From: Thermoproteota archaeon
Lineage (GTDB): Archaea; Thermoproteota; Methanomethylicia; Culexarchaeales; Culexarchaeaceae
Direction of reading: 5' to 3'
Assembly (NCBI GenBank): GCA_011605825.1
Contig: JAAOZK010000007.1
Coordinates: 1-62,424, forward strand
Length of the DNA stretch: 62,424 nucleotides
Part shown: positions 1 through 9,581 of the stretch, one piece after another
Numbering within the stretch: the first letter of the stretch is position 1
Layout of the letters: each line of letters opens with the position of its first letter
Translations under genes and position numbers: made by a program
Notes under the pieces: generated by a model
Seen by the model: the letters and a program-made list of their open reading frames with translations, nothing else
The model's database searches: none
Told to the model about the DNA's origin: nothing

Positions 1-39
1 ACACGGCGGTGGTCCTGGGTTCAAATCCCAGCCCGCCCA
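1..39 (+). tRNA. tRNA-Val, 3' part (window starts inside the anticodon loop)
   Basis: The first 39 bases contain the 3' side of an anticodon stem, a short variable region, a complete T arm with TTCAAAT loop, a CCCGCCC acceptor strand and A73. The window opens with ACAC, which reads as positions 35-38, so the anticodon is NAC, a valine anticodon. The first anticodon base and the whole 5' half lie outside the window, so the isoacceptor is unknown. Confidence 0.85.
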
Positions 40-87
40 CTTCGAAAAAAGCATATTTTGAAAGAACAGAAGTGCTATGCAACATTA

Positions 88-1347
88 TTATATTGATATT
101 TCTTCTCCAACTTCTGGTATAATTATGTCTTCAGTTATTTTTTCATCTTGAAGTATCCGTTTAAATTTCTCAAGCTTATTTTTCTCACCATGAACTAATA
201 TGACCTTTTTGGCATCTGCCATTTTTATAGTGTGTAGTAATTCTTTGTTGCCGCAATGTGATGAAAAATCAAACCATTTTACTCTTGCATTTACTTTTTC
301 AGTTTTTCCACCAAAATTATATACACCATTCTTCATTAGCATAGCCCCAGGAGTATCTTCAACTTGATATGAAACTAGGAAAATTGCATTTTTCTGGTCT
401 TTTGCTGTCTTTTTCACATAAAATCGTACATTTCCTCCCTTAAGCATACCTGCAGGGGCTATTATGATCCCAGGCTCTTTACAAGCTTTCCTTCGCTCTG
501 ACCAGCTGTTTACCCATATCGCCCGTTTATGAGCCTCTAACAATAGGGAGTAATCTCTAAAGAAGTCAGGATTGTTCAAGAAAATGCTACTGGCATCCTT
601 TGCCATTCCATCAATGTAAATTTTTCCCTTTATGTTGTATTGATGTAGTACACAGAGTATTTCTTGGGCGCGTCCAACCGAGAAAGCGGGTATGACTACG
701 GTACCACCATTGCTCACTATTTCATTAACAGAAGAGACAAAATCACGCTCAACTTTTGTCCTATCCTCATGATCAATTGTCGCATATGTCCCTTCAATAA
801 TTATTGCATCTAAACGAGGAAGGTCTATTTGTGCACCCTGTAACATTCTTGTATTTATAACATTGAAGTCACCAGTGTATAGTATCTTTTTACCATCACC
901 TTCTATTAAAAACATTGAACTTCCAGGTATATGTCCTGCATTTAATAGTTGAATAGAAAGATCTTTTAATCTAAACTGGTCATTTATATTTACAGGTTTT
1001 GTTGATTTAACCATATTGGTTAGTTCTAAAGACTCATATGGTAGATAATATGATGATAACTTTATAAGATCCTTTATTAACAATTCACTTATTTCAACAG
1101 TAATTTTTGTCGTTATTAATCTTGGCTTTGTTGAAACATAGAAGATGGGTATGCCGCCAGAATGATCTAAATGAGCGTGAGTAAGTAATATTGCATCCAA
1201 CCCCTTACTGGAAAGAGGTATGGGAAATTTTGGTTCATTTTTAGAGAAAGAAATACCATAATCCATTAATATATTGGAATTTGATGTGGTTAATTGTATT
1301 GCAGATCTTCCAATTTCTCCAGCTGCACCAAGTATATTTACTTTCAT
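88..1347 (-). CDS. beta-CASP metallo-beta-lactamase ribonuclease (aCPSF2-like)
   Basis: A 419-residue metallo-beta-lactamase/beta-CASP protein. The N terminus begins with the MBL strand and carries HAHLDH at about residues 57-62, followed by a GHIPGS histidine motif, TGDF near residue 158, and a C-terminal VHGE motif. This is the layout of the archaeal CPSF-like nucleases. It lacks the N-terminal KH domains of aCPSF1 (the longer paralog at 13.5 kb), so aCPSF2 is the best fit; the family processes or degrades RNA using two zinc ions. aRNase J is the alternative but is usually longer. It is convergent with the partial tRNA-Val and may be cotranscribed with tgtA upstream on the same strand. Confidence 0.85.
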   Translation of the reverse strand: MKVNILGAAGEIGRSAIQLTTSNSNILMDYGISFSKNEPKFPIPLSSKGLDAILLTHAHLDHSGGIPIFYVSTKPRLITTKITVEISELLIKDLIKLSSYYLPYESLELTNMVKSTKPVNINDQFRLKDLSIQLLNAGHIPGSSMFLIEGDGKKILYTGDFNVINTRMLQGAQIDLPRLDAIIIEGTYATIDHEDRTKVERDFVSSVNEIVSNGGTVVIPAFSVGRAQEILCVLHQYNIKGKIYIDGMAKDASSIFLNNPDFFRDYSLLLEAHKRAIWVNSWSERRKACKEPGIIIAPAGMLKGGNVRFYVKKTAKDQKNAIFLVSYQVEDTPGAMLMKNGVYNFGGKTEKVNARVKWFDFSSHCGNKELLHTIKMADAKKVILVHGEKNKLEKFKRILQDEKITEDIIIPEVGEEISI

Positions 1348-1451
1348 TTTTCACTTACCCATTGATTAATATGACCTAGTAATTAAGACAAGGAACAAAG
1401 ATATAATATTTACGCTTTTTTAGTAATTAGAAGGATGTAATTTTTCAATGT

Positions 1452-3065
1452 TTACAATTGGCTAATAGTTTTAATAATAGTATCTGATGAAGGAAAGTGA
1501 TTAACAAACACTTTCAATTTAATGTTTTTGTTTTTCAAAAGTTTAACTATTTTCTTCATAGACATTCTTGTAATCGTTGTCGTGTCAAAAAGCACTACTG
1601 CTTTATCATAGTTGCTTTTATTTAACACTATTTTTAATGCTGATATTACTGTCTCCTCCGACTCAACGCTTGTTTTAAGTGCTTTCTCGTATTGGGAAAG
1701 AGGGTAAACGTTAATCAGCTCTAATGGAATTATTCCAAATGGAGGACCATAGATACACATGTGAATGCCACTTATTAAAGGATTGTTATCGTTTGATAAT
1801 GTTAGAAATCGCTTTAGCAAGGATGATGAGTATTTACGTGATCTTTCACCTTTATCTGGTATAAGTATTAGTGTAGTCTTATCTTGAAACTTTACGTTTT
1901 TCTCTAATCTTATTAAATGCCTCGTAACTTCAGGTCTTATGAGTCCTTCTGGAGAGGTATAGAAAATGCCTCTAGTTACACTTTTAATCACTGGATCGTA
2001 TTTTTCAATTAAAAATTTATATTTTTTCAATTTAAGTAATGCATTAAAAAGTCTTGGATGAAATTTTGATTTTGCTTCTATGAGTTCCCATAAACGTCCT
2101 TCATAGATTGCTTGTTTTATTTGATTCATCTCATTACATATAACCCATAAATTATGCTTAGCCAGTAGTTTTTCACGTTCAAATTTGCTCATTTCTAGTA
2201 AATCATTAACTTCATATTTTTTACAAACATCACAAAAACAAGGGAAGTATTTGAGATTAGATAGTTTGATAGTTCCATAAGATGTTATATAACGATCGTC
2301 TTTTGCGAAAAGGGCATATGATGCTGAATCAAAAGTATCGCATCCTAATGCCACTAGAAATGGTAATAGTATGGGATGACCAGCTCCAAAGAGATGTAAA
2401 GGACCATCTTTTGGCAAGGACATTTTTATAGCCATAATGATGTCAACAAGGTCTTCAAAAGCATAATTTTTCATATACTGTGTTGGTCCACCCACACCAT
2501 ACATTTTAATCGAAGAAATTTGACCCATTTTCATTGCACATTCCCTAATCAAATCTAAGTACCTACCCCCCTGTATCGGTCCGACCCAAAGTATGTCGTC
2601 TTTTGTTTTCTTTTTTTCCAACATCATAGCATTATTTAATGTAGCAAGAACTGTTCTTTCAGCTTCAATTTTTGTATGAGTTCGTAATGTTGGAATATCT
2701 AAAATGACGGAAATATCGCTATTTAATTTTTCTTGAAAAGATATTGCTTCTTCAGGGTTAAAAGATATATTGCCGTAACTTAGTATTTGATAAGCGCCAG
2801 AATCTGTCATTATTACTCCATCAAAGTTTAATATAAGATGAATATCGTTCATACGTAGAATTCCCTTTTCTATTGCTTGCTTTATCAAGTATGAATTTGT
2901 CATTAATTGATTTATTTTAAAGTGTTCTTTGATGCTTGTTATATCAATTATGTTTTTTACAGGATCGATTACTGGAAAAAATGCAGGGGTATTTAATGTT
3001 CCACTTTTGGTTTTTATTTTGCCAATTCTACCCATTAAATCTCGATCTACTATTTCAAATGACAT
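1452..3065 (-). CDS. tgtA: tRNA-guanine(15) transglycosylase (archaeosine biosynthesis)
   Basis: TgtA exchanges guanine-15 in the tRNA D loop for preQ0, the first committed step to archaeosine. The N-terminal TIM-barrel has the TDSGAYQ active-site segment near residues 87-93, WVGPIQGG and FGAGHP motifs, and a zinc site of the form CxCxxC followed by a distant His around residues 275-310. The protein is 537 residues. The C-terminal third resembles the ArcTGT/ArcS middle domain (PPFGIIPLEL, YPLSQYE), but I see no terminal PUA domain, which many archaeal TgtA proteins have. The ATG lies immediately beside the stop of the upstream Lsm gene, so the two are probably one transcript. Confidence 0.95.
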   Translation of the reverse strand: MSFEIVDRDLMGRIGKIKTKSGTLNTPAFFPVIDPVKNIIDITSIKEHFKINQLMTNSYLIKQAIEKGILRMNDIHLILNFDGVIMTDSGAYQILSYGNISFNPEEAISFQEKLNSDISVILDIPTLRTHTKIEAERTVLATLNNAMMLEKKKTKDDILWVGPIQGGRYLDLIRECAMKMGQISSIKMYGVGGPTQYMKNYAFEDLVDIIMAIKMSLPKDGPLHLFGAGHPILLPFLVALGCDTFDSASYALFAKDDRYITSYGTIKLSNLKYFPCFCDVCKKYEVNDLLEMSKFEREKLLAKHNLWVICNEMNQIKQAIYEGRLWELIEAKSKFHPRLFNALLKLKKYKFLIEKYDPVIKSVTRGIFYTSPEGLIRPEVTRHLIRLEKNVKFQDKTTLILIPDKGERSRKYSSSLLKRFLTLSNDNNPLISGIHMCIYGPPFGIIPLELINVYPLSQYEKALKTSVESEETVISALKIVLNKSNYDKAVVLFDTTTITRMSMKKIVKLLKNKNIKLKVFVNHFPSSDTIIKTISQL

Positions 3066-3509
3066 TTAAGTTTCACTTTTTTCCTTCTCTTGCACAAATT
3101 GTTCATATATCTTTTTCACTTTTTCCGCTATTACACCGCTTCCTTCAATAACTCCATCCTCGGTCACTCTCACTTTATCCATAACAATTATTACACCAGC
3201 ATCTTCAAGTAGTGTCACGTTATTTGGAAATAGTTTTTCTAACCGTTGAGCTAATCCTTTAAGATCAAATGGTTCTTCTTCTCTTATTATTTCAGAGATA
3301 ACTTCTCCCCTTATAAGTATTCTTGCGTAATTATTATTTTCTTCATCTTTTGCATTGGAAAGAATTATGTTTAGTGAACTTGGGTCGTATCCTACAAGTT
3401 TTCCACGGAATTTCTTACTATGGATTGTTCTTACACTTACATTTTTATCTAGCAAAGATGCAAGCTCCTTTAAATATCTTGTCATGCTTGGAGTAACAGG
3501 GCTGCTCAT
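3066..3509 (-). CDS. Lsm/Sm-like RNA-binding protein with C-terminal extension (SmAP3 type)
   Basis: A 147-residue protein. The first about 75 residues form an Sm fold: Sm1 region with VRTIHSKKFRGKLVGYD and a short Sm2 signature around ILIRGEVI. A second conserved half of about 70 residues follows, which is the architecture of archaeal SmAP3 rather than of the minimal Sm protein at 16.1 kb. Such proteins form ring oligomers that bind single-stranded RNA; the exact substrate is unknown. It sits directly upstream of tgtA with no spacing, suggesting a shared RNA-metabolism operon. Confidence 0.85.
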   Translation of the reverse strand: MSSPVTPSMTRYLKELASLLDKNVSVRTIHSKKFRGKLVGYDPSSLNIILSNAKDEENNNYARILIRGEVISEIIREEEPFDLKGLAQRLEKLFPNNVTLLEDAGVIIVMDKVRVTEDGVIEGSGVIAEKVKKIYEQFVQEKEKSET

Positions 3510-3716
3510 CTAACAATTCCTCCAGAAATAAATCTAAAAACAGTGATTTATTTATTTTTGTGTATACCTTATCAGATAGTATTTAAACTATTACAATAAA
3601 TTTTCACTTTCATGAAACACTCACATACATTACGATTATTTAAAATGTATATTTGAAACAATTAATTATACAAATATGTATTCAAAATATACAATATTGT
3701 AAGAAAAAATTTATTA

Positions 3717-3727
3717 CATTATAAATG
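3717..3727 (+). promoter_or_regulatory. TATA-like box for tfb
   Basis: The string ATTATAAAT is centred about 24 bases before the ATG at 3746. That spacing is what a leaderless archaeal transcript would show and is the reason for choosing this start over the upstream ATG at 3725. Confidence 0.45.
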
Positions 3728-3745
3728 ATTATAATTTTGAATACT

Positions 3746-4729
3746 ATGGTGCATGAAGAAAAAGTGATGAAATGTAAGGAGTGCGGTGGTAGGTTAACAA
3801 TTTCAGACTATGGAGAATTAGTATGCTCAGAATGTGGTCTTGTCCATGAAAGGATATATCTTCAACCATTATTCGAAATAGAACCACTATCTGATTTTTC
3901 TGCTGTTGAAAAACTTTATGTAAATCCTGATGGGAAACCTTTAAGAAAGGAGGATTTAGGTTCTACATTTATTAATGTAAAGGGGAAGCTTAAAGACAAT
4001 AGAGGAAAAGAGGTAAATAAACAGCGTTTTTTCAGGTTAAAAAGAGTAGACACAATTTATGTTAAAAAACATGATAAGAGTATGGATGCAGTCATGACTT
4101 TACTTAGAATATGTTCATTGTTAAATGTTCCAAAAAGCGTTTATGAGAGGGCAGGATACATTTGCAATAAGATGTTGAACAATAAGGGGAGGGTTGGTAC
4201 AATATATCAATTGGCTGCAGCATCATTAATTATAGCATCTAGAGAGTATAAATATCCCTTAACTTTAAAAGATGTTATAAGAATTTTCCGCGAATTAGGG
4301 CATAAGATTTCGGCAAAATCTATAATGCGCATAACTTCCGAAATTTTAAATGAACTTTCTATAAAAACGATCGCTATAGAACCAAAGAATTATCTCACTA
4401 GGATAATGAATATGCTAAAGAGTAATATGGAGATCAATAGGAGAGTCATTTACTCTACGGGAAGGAAAGCAGAGGAGTATTATAATCGTTTAATGAATTG
4501 TTCTCTTTCAATATATGAAAAAATAGATGAAAAATTTAGAATTGGAAAAAATCCATATCTTTTGGCAGTGTCTATTGTTTACATTGCAGATAAACTGGTG
4601 TGCAAGGAGTTAAATTGTCAACCTATCCTATCCCAAAAATTAGTTTCTGAAGTTTTGGGTTCAACACAATACACTCTTAGACAACATATGAAATATTTAA
4701 ATAAAGTGATAAAAATCGAGGGAACATAG
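3746..4729 (+). CDS. tfb: Transcription initiation factor B (TFB), divergent
   Basis: TFB bridges TBP on the promoter and RNA polymerase. The N-terminal zinc ribbon is clear (CKEC at residues 10-13, CSEC at 27-30), followed by a linker and two cyclin-like repeats starting near residues 110 and 225. The linker and first repeat look divergent compared with a standard archaeal TFB, so this could be a secondary paralog. The frame is open from an ATG at 3725, but the TATA-like box favours 3746. It lies 58 bases upstream of the pilus ATPase on the same strand. Whether it regulates that locus is only a guess. Confidence 0.85.
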   Translation: MVHEEKVMKCKECGGRLTISDYGELVCSECGLVHERIYLQPLFEIEPLSDFSAVEKLYVNPDGKPLRKEDLGSTFINVKGKLKDNRGKEVNKQRFFRLKRVDTIYVKKHDKSMDAVMTLLRICSLLNVPKSVYERAGYICNKMLNNKGRVGTIYQLAAASLIIASREYKYPLTLKDVIRIFRELGHKISAKSIMRITSEILNELSIKTIAIEPKNYLTRIMNMLKSNMEINRRVIYSTGRKAEEYYNRLMNCSLSIYEKIDEKFRIGKNPYLLAVSIVYIADKLVCKELNCQPILSQKLVSEVLGSTQYTLRQHMKYLNKVIKIEGT

Positions 4730-4787
4730 ATGCTAATTAACTGTTAATGATTTTATGGTAAGCATTAAAATATAAAACAGGACATTA

Positions 4788-6758
4788 TTGATAAAGGGTT
4801 TGGAAGCACTATTTAAACCTCCAAGAGTAGTTTATGTACAGCGAAAAAGCGTTGTGATTTCATTTTGCAGTGAAATGAGAATTAATGAGAATATCAAATA
4901 TGGTGATTTTTTCAACAATTTAACATTGGTGCTGAGCTCACTGATGCCAATACATTACTATAACTTGAATATAACAGATATAAAGAATGTAAGTGGTTAT
5001 TTTAGAAAAGATGTTTCCAAATATGCAGAGTTGCTGTCTAAGATACGTTTTTCAGAAAAGGGAATTATAAATTCAATTTTCAAAACAAATTTAAAGGATA
5101 AATTTCAAATTTACCCAATCACAGGGGCATTTTTTAATCCACCACTAAACGATCATGAAGAGAGAATTGTTAAGGAAGAAATGAGCAATTTACCAAAGGA
5201 TATCAATAAGTTAATAGAAAAACTTATACATTATTCAAGTACTTTTAATAAAACAATTAGAAGATACGAATTATACGAATTAGAGGATAAGGAAGATGTT
5301 TTACTGACTGAGAAAAAAGATGTGGACAGATATACTGTAAACATTTTTGATGTAAATAAAGGTGTAGACGAAGAAATGGCAAAAATTTATTATAATGTTA
5401 AAATTAACTATTTGAATGTAAGGCTAATACCAGTTATATGGTGTTTAACAACATTTTTAGAACTAAATGTTCCAAAGGATGACGTAAAATTTGGTCCGGG
5501 ATTTATTGAAGAATTGATGGAATATCGAGAGAATATTGCAAAAAAAGTATTGAGAGAATACTTTATCGAGATACCGGAAAATCTGCATGAAAAATTATGT
5601 GTTATATCAAATCTAGCAGCTATGGGCATGTTTAAGTTAGCACCTTTTCTCTTGGATGACAATATAGAGGAAATTTATATTGATGCCCCTGGGAAGAACG
5701 TATATTTGGATCATAGTGAATGGGGGAGATGTGAAACAAGGATATCGTTGGATGAAAGTGAAATAAAATGTTTGGCAACATATGTAAAAGCTGAAAGTGG
5801 TTTACCATTAGATTATGCTTCACCTACAATAAAAACAGATTTGAATACTAAACTTTTCAGATTAAGAGTAACTATCGATGCCCATCCTCTAATAGATGTG
5901 GACTATACACTTATTATTAGAAAATTTAGGAAAATGCCTTTAACGATCATCGACTTACTAAGAAATGGAACGATAACAATAGATGCTCTTACTTATCTTT
6001 TGTTAGCTTTATTCCATAAACGTAACATTATTGTTGTTGGGGAACCATCCTCTGGAAAAACAACTTTAATAAATGCATTAGATATGGTTGCACCATCATA
6101 TTGGAGGAGAATATCTGTGGAGGAAGTTGTTGAGAGTTTGAATTTAACAGATTATGGTAAGCATGATGTTAAGTATAGAATAGACCCATTTGATCATGAC
6201 CCGTCTAGTAAGAGGAGATTTATGGAAACCATCAAGCTACTACATAGATCACCAAATTACATATTTTTTGGAGAGCTCTTGACACCAGAACATGTTTCGA
6301 TATTTCTCCAATCATTAGAGGCAGGGTTGCATGGTATCCAAACGACACATGCCACTTCTCCTGAAGCATTAATAAGAAAGTGGATACTTCACTACAAGCT
6401 ACCTATTCAATCAATAGAAAATTTGGATATAATAGTGCATATGAGGAGGATATTGTCGTATAATGAAAATAAGAGATTTGTATATAGAGTAGTTGAACCT
6501 ATCGTTGATGAGAATGGAGGAGAATATAGAGTTGAGTTATCGAACTTATTCATTTATGATGGAAGCTTAAAATTAGTTAGAGATCTAAAAGACTCATGGG
6601 TATTTAAAAAAATAGTGAAAGAAGAACAGATACCTATTGAAGATCTTTGTGAAGAATATGCAGCATTCAAACAATTGATAAACCAACTTTTCACGATGGG
6701 CGGCGAAGCAACTAGTATAATTCGAGCATTTGATAAAATGGTAAATTCAAGAATATGA
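4788..6758 (+). CDS. Type II/IV secretion-family ATPase (TadA/GspE-like) for a pilus
   Basis: A 656-residue hexameric motor ATPase of the VirB11/GspE superfamily. Walker A GEPSSGKTT is at about residues 417-425, an Asp/Glu box (FFGELLTPEH) near 492 and a His box (GLHGIQTTHAT) near 517. The first 270 residues are a long N-terminal region of the type seen in archaeal pilus ATPases and look poorly conserved. The start is a TTG about 20 bases after an AT-rich TATA-like element; the first in-frame ATG is 29 codons in. Two membrane-platform genes and a small pilin follow, so it most likely powers pilus assembly at the inner face of the membrane. Confidence 0.85.
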   Translation: MIKGLEALFKPPRVVYVQRKSVVISFCSEMRINENIKYGDFFNNLTLVLSSLMPIHYYNLNITDIKNVSGYFRKDVSKYAELLSKIRFSEKGIINSIFKTNLKDKFQIYPITGAFFNPPLNDHEERIVKEEMSNLPKDINKLIEKLIHYSSTFNKTIRRYELYELEDKEDVLLTEKKDVDRYTVNIFDVNKGVDEEMAKIYYNVKINYLNVRLIPVIWCLTTFLELNVPKDDVKFGPGFIEELMEYRENIAKKVLREYFIEIPENLHEKLCVISNLAAMGMFKLAPFLLDDNIEEIYIDAPGKNVYLDHSEWGRCETRISLDESEIKCLATYVKAESGLPLDYASPTIKTDLNTKLFRLRVTIDAHPLIDVDYTLIIRKFRKMPLTIIDLLRNGTITIDALTYLLLALFHKRNIIVVGEPSSGKTTLINALDMVAPSYWRRISVEEVVESLNLTDYGKHDVKYRIDPFDHDPSSKRRFMETIKLLHRSPNYIFFGELLTPEHVSIFLQSLEAGLHGIQTTHATSPEALIRKWILHYKLPIQSIENLDIIVHMRRILSYNENKRFVYRVVEPIVDENGGEYRVELSNLFIYDGSLKLVRDLKDSWVFKKIVKEEQIPIEDLCEEYAAFKQLINQLFTMGGEATSIIRAFDKMVNSRI

Positions 6759-6776
6759 TTTTGGAGGGGGAAACCG

Positions 6777-7613
6777 ATGTTTTTTAAGGTTTTTTCATCA
6801 TTTCGATTACCATTTTTCAAAAAACTATTAAAAAGACGTGTCCCTCAACTATTCAGTGATTCTATTGATTTCTTGAAAAATAAATACGGAAAATTTGAAG
6901 TGGCATCAGAAGATGTTTACGCAAACATAATAGTTTCTTTACTAATAGTTTCGATAATATTACTGTTTTTAAGCATCAATTTTGTTAAGGACATCATGAT
7001 TTCATTCATGATAACTTTATTTTCTGTCATTTGCATTTACATCTCAATATATTATGAAATCATTGGGGAATATGATCAAGACAATTTTTTGATACACATA
7101 TACAAGTTCATGGTATTTAGGGATGTGATGTTGATTTATAAATCCACAAACTCTATTTTCGAGGCTGTAAATTTTGTTGCCTCTGGAAGTTATCCAATAA
7201 TTTCGGATAATTTTGAAGTAATACTTAAAAACATTATTAATGGATTAGATCCAGAAGATTTTTCGAGTGAAGAAGCATATTTGAAGCCCATTACTCTGTT
7301 GCTAAACGAAATGTTGGTAAATGTGAAAAATGCTGATAAAATTAAGGGCTACATGTCAACAAAGGATTTGTTGAATTTGTATGAGAAAGTTTTTTCCAAA
7401 ATAGAAGCATATTGTTTATTTCTGTTATTTATTGGAATGCTACTTCCATTATCGTTGATGTTCACTATTCCATATCTTAGTAAATTTTCTCCGATAAATG
7501 TTGTAATGCCACTATTAATTTTACTCCAGATTGTAAGCTTAACAGTAATGTCGAGAATTGTATCATCGAATATTTACATTACATTGGGAGGGAAAAGTCA
7601 TGAAAAATTATGA
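6777..7613 (+). CDS. TadB/TadC-like pilus platform membrane protein 1
   Basis: A 278-residue protein with two hydrophobic stretches near residues 45-95 and a second pair near residues 215-270, separated by a helical cytoplasmic region. This is the layout of one GspF-type domain and matches a TadB or TadC half rather than the fused archaeal ArlJ protein. A strong purine-rich ribosome site (GGAGGGGG) precedes the ATG. The stop overlaps the start of the next platform gene by 14 bases, so the two are translationally coupled. Assignment rests on topology and position next to the ATPase; sequence motifs are weak. Confidence 0.75.
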   Translation: MFFKVFSSFRLPFFKKLLKRRVPQLFSDSIDFLKNKYGKFEVASEDVYANIIVSLLIVSIILLFLSINFVKDIMISFMITLFSVICIYISIYYEIIGEYDQDNFLIHIYKFMVFRDVMLIYKSTNSIFEAVNFVASGSYPIISDNFEVILKNIINGLDPEDFSSEEAYLKPITLLLNEMLVNVKNADKIKGYMSTKDLLNLYEKVFSKIEAYCLFLLFIGMLLPLSLMFTIPYLSKFSPINVVMPLLILLQIVSLTVMSRIVSSNIYITLGGKSHEKL

Positions 7614-8346
7614 TGTTACATTAATATTATTAATATCGTTAGCCGTTATTTCTATTATATTTTTTGTAAAAAAGAAAAAGATTAGGAAGAAAGTTAATAT
7701 TATGGAAAGTTTAAGTGAAAACATTAAACTTGAAAAATTCGTTACATTATTTATAAATAATTTAAAGACGAATAGGAGTGCAGAGTGGTCACTACTATCT
7801 ACTTTAAAAGAATATCCTGAAAATGATATTAGGCAATTAATACTACAAAACATTACAGTAGGATCCTCCATTGAAGAAATTTTTGAGAATTTGTCGAATG
7901 TTTTTTCTATGGAAGAGAGTAAACGAATGTTAAGAATGATTTCGAGACTGATTTCATATAACTTAAAGTATTTCACAGATTTCATTTCTCCTGATATATT
8001 GGATTATGTAAGGGAGTCTATTCGATTGAAAAATCATGTAGAATCATTACTATTCAGAACGAGAATTAAGGTATTAGTGCTCTCATTTTCTCTATCAGCG
8101 GTTTTAGCATTTTTCTTAAAAATTTTACCATTTATTTTAACATTTATTATTAGTGGAAATACTACTTTAATCAGTATAGACGCTTTATCATCGCTTATTT
8201 TCTACTCATTCCTTATAGCATTGCTGTATGACACATACATAGTTTCAAGGACTGTTTTTTATTCTCATAGTATTTTGTTGTCAATGCTTTCGGCGCTAAC
8301 TTTTATTTTCCTATACATCTTCCTTCCAAATATATCTAGTATTTAA
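7600..8346 (+). CDS. TadB/TadC-like pilus platform membrane protein 2
   Basis: A 248-residue protein with one N-terminal membrane segment followed by a basic KKKKIRKK cytoplasmic anchor, a helical soluble domain, and three hydrophobic segments near the C terminus. This resembles a second, separate GspF half. The frame is open further upstream, but the ATG at 7600 has a GGGAGG ribosome site and overlaps the previous gene, so it is the likelier start. Together with the upstream gene it would form the inner-membrane platform of a Tad/Epd-like pilus. Confidence 0.72.
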   Translation: MKNYDVTLILLISLAVISIIFFVKKKKIRKKVNIMESLSENIKLEKFVTLFINNLKTNRSAEWSLLSTLKEYPENDIRQLILQNITVGSSIEEIFENLSNVFSMEESKRMLRMISRLISYNLKYFTDFISPDILDYVRESIRLKNHVESLLFRTRIKVLVLSFSLSAVLAFFLKILPFILTFIISGNTTLISIDALSSLIFYSFLIALLYDTYIVSRTVFYSHSILLSMLSALTFIFLYIFLPNISSI

Positions 8347-8375
8347 ATACTATAGGGAATTCTTCAAAATGGGGG

Positions 8376-8609
8376 GTGAGGCACTTCCCAAAAGATAATA
8401 AAAGAAAAAGAGGTTCCCCATTATTAGAGGAAGGATTACTTATAGCACTAGCAGTGATAACTATGTCAGTGGTTTTTTCAATGGTATTAGGGATATTGGA
8501 TGGTGTACAGAAAGTCATTCAGAATTTAGGATTTAACACCCAGAATTTTATGAATTCATTAAACGATTTATGGAATAAAATAGTTTCATTTCTAGGATTA
8601 GGTGGTTGA
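8376..8609 (+). CDS. Small type IV pilin-like protein (Flp/Epd-like)
   Basis: A 77-residue protein with a short basic N terminus (KRKRG), then SPLLEEG and a 20-residue hydrophobic helix, then an amphipathic tail. If a prepilin peptidase cuts after RG, the mature protein has Glu at +5, the hallmark of type IV pilins. The small size matches Flp pilins of the Tad system and archaeal Epd-type pilins. The start is a GTG inside a G-rich ribosome site. The last 12 bases overlap the convergent AK6 gene. No prepilin peptidase gene is in the window. Confidence 0.7.
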   Translation: MRHFPKDNKRKRGSPLLEEGLLIALAVITMSVVFSMVLGILDGVQKVIQNLGFNTQNFMNSLNDLWNKIVSFLGLGG

Positions 8610-9191
8610 GAGTTTTGATAGATATTCGTTTAAAATACCTTCCTTTTCCAACGTTTCGATCCAATTAATCTGTTTTCGTTTACCATTATTAGGATTTGAT
8701 AATATCGCAAGTATTTCATTTACTACATCATCGATGCATTTATCAGTTACATCAATCTCTACAACTTTTTCAGGGCCATATTGTTCTATTGCATCGATAA
8801 GGCAAGTATCAAGCAATTCTGCCATTACATTCTCATAAACCTTTTTCTCATTCCATCCTCTTTGTCTTAATACAGTTTCTAGCTTTTTGGGGTGCAACCT
8901 TAATACAAAGGCTTTAAGGACATATTGTGGGGGAACTATATCAGCATAATGCCCTTCTATGATTAATAGGGTTTTACTTTCATTTATTTTTTGTAGAAGT
9001 TTACTTATTAGGAGATTATTGTTTGGTATGAAGGAATTTCGTTCAGGATCATTGCTATCAAATAAATTTTCCTCTATTACAAATTTAGATAAATCTATAT
9101 AAGGCACATTTAAAGTTTCACTGAGTTTTCGGCTTATCGAGGTTTTTCCAGTACCTGGACACCCTCCAATAATTATTACTTTCCCTTTCAT
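8598..9191 (-). CDS. Adenylate kinase 6 / Fap7-like ATPase
   Basis: A P-loop NMP-kinase fold protein of 197 residues with Walker A GCPGTGKTS at about residues 10-18, the EGHYAD segment near 80-85 and a LRQRGW motif near 107-112. These match the AK6/Fap7 family, which in archaea and eukaryotes has weak adenylate kinase activity and acts in late small-subunit ribosome assembly with uS11. It is slightly long at the C terminus. The gene is transcribed convergently to the pilin gene and overlaps it by 12 bases. Confidence 0.88.
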   Translation of the reverse strand: MKGKVIIIGGCPGTGKTSISRKLSETLNVPYIDLSKFVIEENLFDSNDPERNSFIPNNNLLISKLLQKINESKTLLIIEGHYADIVPPQYVLKAFVLRLHPKKLETVLRQRGWNEKKVYENVMAELLDTCLIDAIEQYGPEKVVEIDVTDKCIDDVVNEILAILSNPNNGKRKQINWIETLEKEGILNEYLSKLSTT

Positions 9192-9260
9192 AACTGTTCA
9201 ATAGCTAGGAATAGAAAAATGAAAATATAAATTTAACATTCTCTATGTTAAATTTCAATT

Positions 9261-9539
9261 ATGTCTAGGTTTACGAGTATAAGGGATGTTTTGAACAGAA
9301 TATGCTGGCATCCTAATGAAAATAGAGAGTGCTATGAAGTAATTTTTATTCATAGAGGAGCCCCAGATGATTTAAAGAGTATATCAGCAAAAGTAATAGT
9401 AAGAGTAGGGCAACAAAGTTTCGAATACAAAGAGGATGAGGAAAAAATTGTTTATATTCCATTTCATCGGATTGTAGAGATAAAAAATATAAAAACAGGG
9501 GAAGTCGTCTGGAGAAGCAGAAAATATAGAGTAGAGTAA
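9261..9539 (+). CDS. DUF504 / UPF0248 (MJ1316-type) protein
   Basis: A 92-residue protein with the family's typical start (IRDVLNRICWHP), the central FIHRGAPDD and the closing VVWRSRKY. This domain is proposed to bind RNA ends with cyclic phosphate because it is fused to RNA-end processing enzymes in eukaryotes; the archaeal stand-alone form has no proven function. It lies 42 bases upstream of nadM on the same strand. Confidence 0.88.
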   Translation: MSRFTSIRDVLNRICWHPNENRECYEVIFIHRGAPDDLKSISAKVIVRVGQQSFEYKEDEEKIVYIPFHRIVEIKNIKTGEVVWRSRKYRVE

Positions 9540-9581
9540 TTTTAAAGTATGAAGGCCTTAAAGTAATTATGTGATTACATT

